Shown here: positions 1 through 7,200 of the stretch, one piece after another
Layout of the letters: each line of letters opens with the position of its first letter
How positions within the stretch are numbered: position 1 is the stretch's first letter
Assembly: GCA_947302185.1 (NCBI GenBank)
Contig: CAMYVI010000007.1
Location: 1-24,345, forward strand
Reading direction: 5' to 3'
Source: an uncultured Lachnospiraceae bacterium
GTDB lineage: Bacteria > Bacillota_A > Clostridia > Lachnospirales > Lachnospiraceae
Length of the DNA: 24,345 nucleotides
The notes under the pieces: generated by a model
The model's database searches: none
Told to the model about the DNA's origin: nothing
The model's input: the letters and a program-made list of their open reading frames with translations, nothing else
Made by a program: the position numbers and the translations under genes

Positions 1-13
1 GTCAAGGTTCTTT

Positions 14-45
14 CATTGTTACCGGTAACTTACACACTTTATTTT
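14..45. repeat. Palindrome-bearing repeat, copy 1 (LacI-type operator candidate)
   Basis: This block matches 16081-16112 in the same orientation at 30 of 32 positions, counted by eye. It contains the perfect 12-bp palindrome GTTACCGGTAAC at 18-29. A palindrome with a central CG is typical of operators for LacI/GalR-family repressors, and this core resembles the gluconate-repressor sites of enteric bacteria. Read leftward, an AT-rich TAAAAT sits just upstream of the palindrome, so it could control a leftward gene beyond the window edge. The repeat is seen directly; the regulator is inferred. Confidence 0.55.
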
Positions 46-93
46 ACACTCTCATAACGAAACTATATTTTCATAAAGCCCAAAATCTCCCTC

Positions 94-123
94 ATCCTTA
101 ACTTCCTATGCTTTTTAACCCTC
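94..123. repeat. Left terminal inverted repeat of the IS
   Basis: Reverse complement of 2479-2507, with a short mismatched and indel segment in the middle (GCAT against TT). The outermost 15 bp are identical. Confidence 0.8.
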
Positions 124-136
124 TTTGAATCTTTTA

Positions 137-358
137 TCATTCAAGGTCGTTATCACCATCGATATCTTCGGGAGATGTGGTTATCTCAAATAGTGCATCT
201 GATAGATCCGACAGAGCATGTCTGAGTTCCAGGGCAGCCTCTCGAAGATATTGATTCGCTCTTTGATTTTTTCCATTCAGTATCATTGTTTCAATCAGGG
301 ACGTTCCGAATTCCAGGTCCGCCATCAGGTTTCCAAGCTCTTCATATATTTCTGACAT
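137..358 (-). CDS. Small acidic helical protein inside the IS
   Basis: A 73-residue protein that I do not recognise. It is predicted helical throughout, with a hydrophobic/charged pattern and a strongly acidic C-terminus rich in Asp and Glu. The start is supported by a GAGG Shine-Dalgarno 9 nt upstream of the ATG. Only 4 nt separate it from the preceding gene (363-587), and it ends 13 nt inside the left inverted repeat, so it is part of the element and probably co-transcribed with the transposase. It has no DNA-binding motif or signal peptide. It may be an accessory or regulatory factor for transposition, or an unrelated passenger; the sequence does not decide. Confidence 0.7.
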   Translation of the reverse strand: MSEIYEELGNLMADLEFGTSLIETMILNGKNQRANQYLREAALELRHALSDLSDALFEITTSPEDIDGDNDLE

Positions 359-362
359 GGTT

Positions 363-587
363 TTATTCCTCGCTTTTATGAGCAGAACGGATAAATGCTA
401 CGATCTCATCTGCGGTTTTATCACCGGCATGATAAGCTTCCAGAACCTTCTTATCGTCCAGCTGTTTTTTCTTCGTGACAAGCTTTTCCAATTCGTCAAG
501 AGCGGAATCATACTTTGCTTTTGCCGCCGCTACAGCAGTTTCTGCAGTCCTGATCTTTTCATCCAACGTGATCACTCTTCTTGCCAT
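363..587 (-). CDS. Small coiled-coil protein inside the IS
   Basis: A 74-residue protein. Residues about 8-48 form a Lys/Glu/Ala-rich heptad pattern typical of a coiled coil. A short C-terminal helix (about 49-68) follows, with the pattern EAYHAGDKTADEIVAFIR, which resembles tails of small coiled-coil proteins common in Lachnospiraceae mobile elements. It starts 5 nt after the transposase stop, with a purine-rich GGGAG about 12 nt upstream of the ATG, and ends 4 nt before the next gene. The tight spacing suggests translational coupling in a three-gene unit. Function is unknown; oligomerisation with the transposase or with the 73-residue product is possible but unproven. Confidence 0.72.
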   Translation of the reverse strand: MARRVITLDEKIRTAETAVAAAKAKYDSALDELEKLVTKKKQLDDKKVLEAYHAGDKTADEIVAFIRSAHKSEE

Positions 588-592
588 TTCTG

Positions 593-2341
593 TTATACGC
601 TCCCTTCTGCATGTTCACCTGCCTGCTTTTCAAATGTTTCCGCCTCGATCCGCGCAAGATCTGTGCTGATGCCTCTCGCCTGCCGGTGGATGTTATCCGC
701 GCTCATCCCGAACGCATTCAAGATCGTCTTCTGGGTCGCCGTAACAGCATAATCCAGGTTGTATTCATTGTCCGCACCCTTCAGCATCTCTATCTTTTCC
801 AGTTCCCTGACCGCTGCAGGCACTGTCATGTAATTCGGCTTTTTATCCAGCTTTGCCATTTCATCTTTTAAAAGGGTGTAGATCCTGCTCCGGATGATCG
901 TTGCCACGAACCCGATAAAGATCTTTGTATCAACAGATTCGTTCGAGTATACACGCTCACAATGGGCCCCGAGGTAAGACTTATCCGCGCTGAACGTCTT
1001 TTCGGAAGAATCCCGGCTCTTATACAGTATAAGGGCTTCCTCTGCGGTCATCTTTGCCGATGTGACGATCACGAAATAGCCGCACAGCCGGATCTCCCTG
1101 TTGATCACCCCGGCCTGCTCGATCCCTGACATGAACTTCTCATCTTCGAGCCCCTCGTGCCAGAACACAAGATCGAAGTATTTTTTATAATCCCCGCCCG
1201 GGTGGACAGGCTCGCCCATCAGCTCCCGGAGCTTTCGCCCCATCCGGTCTATCTTGTCTTCAAGTTTCTCCCTGTCGGAAGCCTTCCTTCCATCATCATA
1301 GTAGATATGGAAATATCTGTCCTTCTTATCGGCCGCGTACAGCTTTCTCTTTATCGTGGTCCCGCTGACCTTAAATGCCCGGATGCTGTTGCGCCGGTCG
1401 TTCTCGAATGTCCCCTGCGCTTCCAGGACCAGCTCACTGACCAGGTTCTTCATCCCCTTCACCATGATCACAAAGTCATACCCGTTTTCATCCATGAAAC
1501 GGATATTTTCCCTGCAGAAATATCCCCGGTCAAGGATAAAGCCAACGTGCTCGTAGCCATAACTTTTTGCTTTTTTCAAGGTGTGCTGGAGCTGTGATAC
1601 ATCCACGATACTGCCGGGATAAGACTCATAAAAGAGCGGTTCGCGGTTGTCCCGGTCATAAGCGACCGCATAATTAAAGATATCTTCTTCGATACCTTCC
1701 TTTGCATGGCCAAGTTCGACCATATCGATCTCACCGGCCTGGCTTTTTTTGTTCGTGGAATCATAGGAAATGTAGATCCTTTCCCTGTGGTCCCTCTTTG
1801 CGTTCCATTCGTTCAGGAACCGGATCCGCTGGTCGATCGTGACATCACGCAGGAAGTCCGAGACCTTCGAATCACTGTAGACTTTCATGTCATCTGTGAA
1901 CAGGGCATGGTTGTATGCATAATCCGGGTAATACTGTCCGGCATTATCCTCCGTGATAATGGAGTATGCTGCCAGATCCAGGAACAGTCCGGCATCCTGC
2001 CCAATGATCCGTGCGATCATTTCATCCAGCTTATAATCGGATATGATCTTACGGATGACAAAGAAAGCCCCTACATGAATGCATCCGCTGCGGGACCTTC
2101 CCTCTTTTTCAGAAGGGAGCAGTTCCCTCGGAAAGAACTTCAGGAATTTTTCATTCGGGAACATAAAGTCCGGCTGTTCCGGATCCCGTTTTCCTATACA
2201 AGTCCGTTTCGGGATACTATACTTCTTTTCTTTGGAGTAAGAACGTCCACGCTCGATATAAACATATGGAGTCCCATTGATCGTTTTGACGGTAATGTTC
2301 CCGCCGTCTCTCGGTATTTTGACCCTGCATCCCAGATACAT
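593..2341 (-). CDS. DDE transposase, IS1634/IS4 superfamily
   Basis: A 582-residue transposase expected to cut and join the element's ends. The RNase H-like catalytic residues are readable: D194 in ISYDSTNKK, D271 in GFILDRGYF, and E447 within the IS4-type Y-(2)-R-(3)-E-(6)-K signature (Y440, R443, E447, K454). The N-terminus has the MYLGCRVKI opening I associate with IS1634-type enzymes, and the length is normal for that family. The frame is intact. The ATG is preceded by a G-rich Shine-Dalgarno about 6 nt upstream that lies inside a strong hairpin (2344-2387). Two small genes follow within 10 nt. The family call is firm; the subfamily name is from recall. Confidence 0.9.
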   Translation of the reverse strand: MYLGCRVKIPRDGGNITVKTINGTPYVYIERGRSYSKEKKYSIPKRTCIGKRDPEQPDFMFPNEKFLKFFPRELLPSEKEGRSRSGCIHVGAFFVIRKIISDYKLDEMIARIIGQDAGLFLDLAAYSIITEDNAGQYYPDYAYNHALFTDDMKVYSDSKVSDFLRDVTIDQRIRFLNEWNAKRDHRERIYISYDSTNKKSQAGEIDMVELGHAKEGIEEDIFNYAVAYDRDNREPLFYESYPGSIVDVSQLQHTLKKAKSYGYEHVGFILDRGYFCRENIRFMDENGYDFVIMVKGMKNLVSELVLEAQGTFENDRRNSIRAFKVSGTTIKRKLYAADKKDRYFHIYYDDGRKASDREKLEDKIDRMGRKLRELMGEPVHPGGDYKKYFDLVFWHEGLEDEKFMSGIEQAGVINREIRLCGYFVIVTSAKMTAEEALILYKSRDSSEKTFSADKSYLGAHCERVYSNESVDTKIFIGFVATIIRSRIYTLLKDEMAKLDKKPNYMTVPAAVRELEKIEMLKGADNEYNLDYAVTATQKTILNAFGMSADNIHRQARGISTDLARIEAETFEKQAGEHAEGSV

Positions 2342-2343
2342 TT

Positions 2344-2387
2344 GCGCCCCCCCTTTAGAGGGTTATATAGCCCTCTAAAGGGGGCGC
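2344..2387 (-). promoter_or_regulatory. Start-site hairpin with embedded promoter and ribosome-binding site
   Basis: A near-perfect inverted repeat (arms 2344-2362 and 2371-2387, 8-nt loop) ends 2 bp before the transposase ATG. The arm next to the ATG contains the G-run that would serve as Shine-Dalgarno. The loop contains TATATA (2364-2369), a good minus-strand -10 box; a weak TTTCTG lies 17 bp upstream of it at 2387-2392. A transcript starting from this -10 would begin inside the second arm and leave the ribosome site free. A transcript entering from outside would carry both arms and hide it. The structure is seen; the mechanism is inferred by analogy with IS10/IS50 fold-back control. Confidence 0.65.
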
Positions 2388-2399
2388 AGAAAATGCAAT

Positions 2400-2448
2400 A
2401 AAAAACAGCCTGAAAACCCAGTATCTATGCTGGATTTCAGCTGTTTTT
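2400..2448. terminator. Bidirectional intrinsic terminator inside the IS right end
   Basis: Arms 2401-2421 and 2430-2448 pair over about 18 bp with small mismatches around an 8-nt loop. The stem is flanked by T5 on the plus strand and, read on the minus strand, by T6. Leftward transcription entering the element from the right would end here before reaching the transposase. Confidence 0.75.
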
Positions 2449-2478
2449 CATAATCCGATATTTGAGGTCTAAAGCCCT

Positions 2479-2507
2479 GAGGGTTAAAAATTTAGGAAGT
2501 TAAGGAT
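2479..2507. repeat. Right terminal inverted repeat of the IS
   Basis: Pairs with 94-123. It ends in TAGGAAGTTAAGGAT, and the next base begins a truncated open frame. Confidence 0.8.
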
Positions 2508-2711
2508 AGAATCAATGATGAGACACTAAATGGTGTCAACGCCGGAACATTTACGTCTAACAAATTCCCTCAGGGATTATATGAACATGCAGGTTTCAAG
2601 TGCAACTTCCATTTCTTCGCAAAGGATGATTTCATCTTGAACGGAAAAGTTTATCATCACGATGAAGCCAATGCGATTATGCAAAACCTTGGATACACAA
2701 AGGAAATTTAA
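2508..2711 (+). pseudogene. C-terminal remnant of a gene interrupted at the IS edge
   Basis: An open frame runs from the IS border to a TAA at 2709-2711 (about 67 codons) with no start of its own. Its last 38 residues contain the module KCNFHFFAKDDFILNGKVY followed by HHDEANA. The same module is found, degenerate, on the opposite strand at 2984-3061 (78% identical over 78 nt by hand count). I do not recognise the family. The conserved K-C-x2-H pattern could bind a metal, but only one Cys and one His are shared. The N-terminal part is not in this window. Confidence 0.55.
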
Positions 2712-2876
2712 AACTACCGTGTCTTGCTTCGACCAGTAATATAAATCGCATGATTGTCTATAAGCTTAATGGCAAGGTAATTATGAGACAGTCAGTGAGC
2801 GATTAATCTTAATGCGAGACAGTTTCAGCTTACGTGTATAAGCAAATTTCTAATATAAGATATAATCAGATATATC

Positions 2877-2904
2877 AAGCAGAGCGATATGGCTCTGCTT
2901 TTTT
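2877..2904 (+). terminator. Intrinsic terminator, plus strand
   Basis: A perfect 9-bp stem AAGCAGAGC/GCTCTGCTT (2877-2885 and 2892-2900) with a 6-nt loop, followed by a T-run. It probably once served the gene whose tail ends at 2711. Confidence 0.8.
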
Positions 2905-2914
2905 CTTTCTATCA

Positions 2915-3067
2915 TCATTCGCCTTTAAAAAGAGCTGCACCAATGAGTATATGGGATAGAGATATGCTCTGGGGGCTTCGAAACGCATTGGAATCATCCT
3001 CATAATATACCTTTCCGTTCATAAAGAATTCATCCTTTGCGATGGTATGGCAGTCACACTTTTTATG
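2915..3067 (-). pseudogene. Out-of-frame module remnant following the LURP-like gene
   Basis: In the frame shifted by one base from the end of the 3063-3671 gene, an open stretch encodes HKKCDCHTIAKDEFFMNGK and then VYYEDDSNAF, ending at TGA 2915-2917. It matches the module in the 2508-2711 remnant at 15 of 26 residues. Because the upstream protein ends in a Ser-rich linker, the simplest reading is that this module was once its C-terminal domain and was lost by frameshift. Alternatively it is an unrelated scrap. Confidence 0.45.
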
Positions 3068-3671
3068 AATCGGATGATGTGGAATCCGACGAGCTGGAAG
3101 AGCGTGCAGCCTCCCTGTCCTTGATCATATGCTGAAGGGTTATCAGAATGGCAATCACTTCATGTTCATATTCGGTTTTATAGATATCTATACAATATTT
3201 GTCATGTATGGAAATCATCTTCTGGGCTATAACGGCAATGATTTCCCCGCTTCCATCATATAGCTCGAAATTAAGGCCCAGGATATTTCCCTGAAGCTGC
3301 CAGCCGAGTCCGACTATATTGGTGATATCTTTTATTATATGAAAGAGTTCATTTGACATTTCAAAAACAGTTCCATCCGCCATGGTGATATAATGCAGCT
3401 GATGGATCGTAAATATTTTTTTCTCAATATGCGCAACCTGATTGCCATGCGCATCGACGATATCTGTTTTATCGCGAATAGATGGGAATTTTGTCTCGGC
3501 ATGATAGACAACATTTTCACTGTCATCTGTAATATCAATCTTCTTATGAAGAGTAAAAACCTTGGAAGTGGTGAACAGAGAACGCTTCGGTATACCGAAT
3601 CTTTCCACATTGTTTATATTCGCGGCCTCTCCTGCCTCCCTAAAACGATTTACTTTTGAGAATTGTCCCAT
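3063..3671 (-). CDS. LURP-one-related / Tubby-C-like protein
   Basis: A 202-residue cytoplasmic protein of the LURP-one-related family (Tubby-like beta-barrel; YxjI-type in Firmicutes). Residues about 33-185 show the expected alternation of short strands (FTTSKVFTLHKKIDITDD, then further KIF/HQLHYI and MISIHDKYCI strands) and the conserved 'K.F.i...y.i' rhythm. There is no signal peptide or membrane segment. The family is thought to bind lipids or act as a membrane-tethered scaffold; no enzyme activity is known. The C-terminus is a Ser/Asp tail (about 190-202) that looks like a linker to a lost domain. Start: ATG with AGGAGG at 3679-3684, ideally spaced. No operon partner is visible. Confidence 0.82.
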   Translation of the reverse strand: MGQFSKVNRFREAGEAANINNVERFGIPKRSLFTTSKVFTLHKKIDITDDSENVVYHAETKFPSIRDKTDIVDAHGNQVAHIEKKIFTIHQLHYITMADGTVFEMSNELFHIIKDITNIVGLGWQLQGNILGLNFELYDGSGEIIAVIAQKMISIHDKYCIDIYKTEYEHEVIAILITLQHMIKDREAARSSSSSDSTSSDS

Positions 3672-3847
3672 AATGGTTCCTCCTGACTTATATATATTCG
3701 TTTATTTTACCATCTATTTTTTGCCGGTTACAGTTATAGAACTGATTATCTTATAAAATTTATCATAAGTTCATAAATTCTGAAAAATTTTTCCTGAAAA
3801 ATTTTGAAAATGATTAGTCCTGCAACAAAGACGGACGTATACAATTA

Positions 3848-3891
3848 CAGATAATCAAATTACCGATAATATCGATATCAATGATTATCTG
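3848..3891. repeat. Inverted repeat with inner palindrome
   Basis: Perfect 10-bp arms CAGATAATCA (3848-3857) and TGATTATCTG (3882-3891) flank 24 bp holding the 10-bp palindrome ATATCGATAT (3869-3878). It could be a protein-binding site, but no gene start is close. Confidence 0.4.
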
Positions 3892-3989
3892 ATGCTTTTA
3901 CAATAAGGATAACAAAAACCACAAGAAAAAGAATAGTTTTCAAAATAAAATAAGCTTTAGGCAATATGATTGGTACTCTTTGCCAGAAA

Positions 3990-4024
3990 ACATCGGAGCA
4001 CAATCTGCTCCGGTGCTTCTTTTG
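3990..4024. terminator. Terminator-like hairpin
   Basis: Arms 3990-4000 and 4006-4016 (ACATCGGAGCA / TGCTCCGGTGC, with G-T pairs) and a 5-nt loop, followed on the plus strand by TTCTTTTGCTTT and on the minus strand by TGTTTTC. It may end leftward transcription from the 4229-8407 gene. Confidence 0.45.
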
Positions 4025-4087
4025 CTTTAATGAGCGGCATGAATGGTACAGTGTAAAACGAAAAACATCGAAAGAGATGTATGATTA

Positions 4088-4198
4088 TCAGGTGCGAGGA
4101 TGACGCGCTTCATCGGCCACGATCCGGTCCGGCCTCATGCGGAGGCTCGACTTGATCAGATCACGGATCGTGACCTCGGTCGCCCCTTCCATATCGGC
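4088..4198 (-). pseudogene. Shred of a CpaF/VirB11-type secretion ATPase
   Basis: About 36 codons read EGATEVTIRDLIKSSLRMRP then DRIVADEARHPRT before a TGA. This matches the highly conserved stretch of CpaF/TadA pilus-assembly ATPases (typically '[26 protein letters not shown]'). The normal GEVRG glycine and acid are replaced (ADEAR), and both the Walker A and C-terminal parts are absent nearby. It is clearly a fragment, probably brought in by recombination. It lies 30 nt downstream of the surface-protein stop. Confidence 0.7.
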
Positions 4199-4228
4199 AG
4201 ACTTCTACAGCGGAAAGCTTCCGGTATG

Positions 4229-7200
4229 TTACTCATTCAAATGTGCCGCTTTGTAGTCATCTGCCGCTTTTGAGTAGGCATAAATTGCCGCACCAGCACG
4301 CAGTGCCTCGTCATTATCGGAATAGTAATCCATCATCAGGCCAACATAGGACAGCGGTGATGCCGTAACTGTCACCGTATGGCCATCTACGGTAGAGGCT
4401 TCGATACTATGTCTTTCGCTCAGCTTATGAGCAGAAATGTTTTTAATCTTAATGATGTATTTACCTCCCGAACTTAAGGAATACGTGACCTTCTTGCCGC
4501 CGTCCACAGAGGCCTTGAGCTTCCCGGTGTACCCCTCACCGGGCTTGAAGGAAACCTTGAATGCGGTTTCACTGTCCAGGACCAAAGCACTCGTCAATGA
4601 TTTGATGTCCCCCTCGCTCTGATTATCGACTTCTACAACCTGGGATGATACCGCATTCTTCACAGCATCAATATCATAGGAAGTCTCATAGAATACATCC
4701 ATCTCCTCATAATCGCTGCCGATCGTCCAGTGCCTCTCTGCCGCCAGGAACGGCTGTACATAATGGCCGTAATCCGCGACCGATTTTACAAGAGCGATTG
4801 TTGTCTCATCCGTGATCTCGCCTTCGCTGACAGCCCTGTCAAAACCTTCGAAATAATCACTGACCGCGCATATGAACTCCACTGTTTTCCATTCATCATC
4901 CTGCTGATAGTGGAATGTAGCAGTGATGGGCTCCGCCATCTGAATGGCATTCACATAACAGGTAAAGCCAAAATATTCTTTCGCAGAATTCATATGCTTC
5001 ACATCGAAATCCGCCCGTTCTGTGCAATTATGCTGCTTTATATCGAACGTCATATAGCTGTCGTTGCACTCATCCTCGCTCAAAGCCCGGAGATCCATAT
5101 AGAAGATCAGGCCGATCTTGCCGGAAAGAACAAGCGCCTGTGACTTAAATGCCGGAAGCATGCCGGGTTCCCGCACTCTCATCAGCGTTCTTCCTGCCAT
5201 CTGATCGGCATCGCTGCCCTCTCCATCGTGGCTGAGCGTTCCGCTGTAGGTGCGCACTCCGTCGGTCAGGGTCTGACCCGGATAGACCTTCAGTGTACTA
5301 TAGGGATCGTCAAAACCGTATTCCCCTATGGTGATGCGGGCACTCATGTCTTCGCAGCCAAGCTCCATGACATGTGATTCCACCCTGCCGCTGATGTTGG
5401 TGACGCCGCTAAGGAACTCGATCGTCTGCGATGCGGTCAGGTTTCCGGCATTCAGCGTTCCTCCGCCGTTGAATGCATGATTCGTATTGACGGTATCCGC
5501 CGTCATCACGCCTCCGTAGACCCTTATGCGCTCGGAACGGATCGTGTCCGCAGCGAGCGTGCCTCTGTATATATCGACATAGGCTCCGGGCTCGTCGGCC
5601 AGCAGGTCGACATTCCCGATACTCAGGTCGCCGCCGCAGACGGCGATAAAATCCATCTGGTCAATGCTGCCGACCGTGGCTGCGCCGTCCTGCCCGGACT
5701 GTCCATAGAGGTAGAATTCATCGAGGTGGTCATCCGGGTGCATATGTTTCCTAATCGAATCATTGACGGTGAGCGTCTTTCCGTCCGCAACGACGATGTT
5801 GACCCTGCCTGTCAGCTCCAGATTGACGGTCTTGCCGCCTCCGCCATAGGTCAGGTCATCCAGGACGGCGTACCATGACTCCTGGCCTCCTGTTCCCAGG
5901 ACAAGCGTTTCGATATTTCCGTCATCGCTGATCCTGCGGGTCTCATTCCCTGTGAGGATCTTCATCGTCCGGGAAGCGTCATTGCCGTCCATATCGACAT
6001 AACTGACAGTCTGCGAAGGAATGGCGTACATAAACTTCGCTGTGACGGTCACATCGGAAGCCGGCATCGTAAAGCCGAAATCTTCATCAATCCCGATGCT
6101 GTCATGATTGCTGTCGGTCACTGTGAGCCCTTCAAGTTCGTAGCCCTCATCGGGAGTAACGTTCAGACGGATATAATCGCCCGGTTCGTATGTTTCATTA
6201 TCGACCGCAGCCGTGCCGTGCTCACAGGGTTCGACCGTGATCCTGAAAGGATCGAACATCGCATCGGTGTGGATGACAACTTCCTTATCCGTCATCGGGA
6301 TGGTATATACGCCCTCTGCGTCCGTGCCCATGAGGTCGATTTCTTCGGCATCGTCCCCCACCGTATATGTCAGTCCGTTAAAACGGTTGATTCCCTGCAG
6401 GTCGATCGTAAAGGTCACGTTCCTGTCCGGCACGCCGTAATAGACTCCGTCGAATTCGATGCAGTCATTATCATAGACAGAAATGCCGCTGACATCGTAG
6501 GCCCTTTCTTTCCCTGAAAACTCAACGCCGATGTCAGAGCCCCGCTGATCTACCGTTATGGGATAGGCGCGGGTCCCCTGCTGCACTCCGAAATAGTCTG
6601 TACAGCAGACATTGGAATCATCCAGAAAAAAGTTCTCTCGAATACGCGCCAGAGTCGCACTTATCTCTGAGGAAGCGGTGATCTGCTGCGGAACAAAGAA
6701 GCTGTCTGCCACCGAAACAGTCTCCCGGCTGTATCCGACAAAGCCTCCCCATGCATACGTTCTGTCACCGAGCAGCTTCCCGTTGAAAGCACAGCCCGTG
6801 ATAAACACAACTTTGCCGAAATTGGCGCCTACCAGGCCGCCATGGGTGCCGTCGCCGTCGACCGTACTGTCGATGGTCACGGAAGAGAGACAGTTCTCGA
6901 TCGTCAGCCTTCCGTTCTCCGCATTCTGACTGACGATCCCCGCCGCGAACTGTTCATCTGTATGGACAGTTCCGGTGATCCTGAGGTTCCTGATCTCCGC
7001 ATGGTTTCCCGCGGTGCAGCCGAACGGCGCCGGGCACAGGCCGCTGCCGAGTGTCATCGTGTTCCCGTTGCCGTCGAACACGCCTGAGAAAGGGTGCTCC
7101 TCATCGCCTACTGTCACTCCGGCGGTGAAATCGCTGTCTGCCATAAAGGCACACGGATAATACTCGGGATTCTGCTGCAGATTTTCCCAGTCAGAATCGG

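Larger units (their letters stand above)
94..2507 (-). mobile_element. IS1634/IS4-type insertion element with two passenger small genes
   Basis: Inverted repeats of 29-30 bp bound this ~2.4-kb unit: 94-123 on the left and, in reverse complement, 2479-2507 on the right. They share the outer core ATCCTTAACTTCCTA and the inner GAGGGTTAAAAA. Inside are a DDE transposase and two small genes, all on the minus strand and nearly touching. A bidirectional terminator and a strong hairpin lie between the right end and the transposase start. No convincing target duplication is visible, so one flank may have changed since insertion. The right edge abuts the tail of an interrupted gene. Confidence 0.8.
3672..4087. 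other. Gene-free AT-rich stretch with hairpins
   Basis: No credible coding frame. It contains a direct repeat of CTGAAAAATTTT near 3780-3806, the inverted repeat 3848-3857/3882-3891, and a terminator-like hairpin at 3990-4016. The minus-strand promoter of the LURP-like gene should lie in the first 150 bases, but no clean -35/-10 pair stands out. Confidence 0.5.

Noticed and set aside
357..2401. Several long plus-strand frames (for example 1706-2401) opposite the transposase
   Set aside because: They lie antisense to a clearly conserved transposase, have no ribosome sites and show no recognisable protein features.
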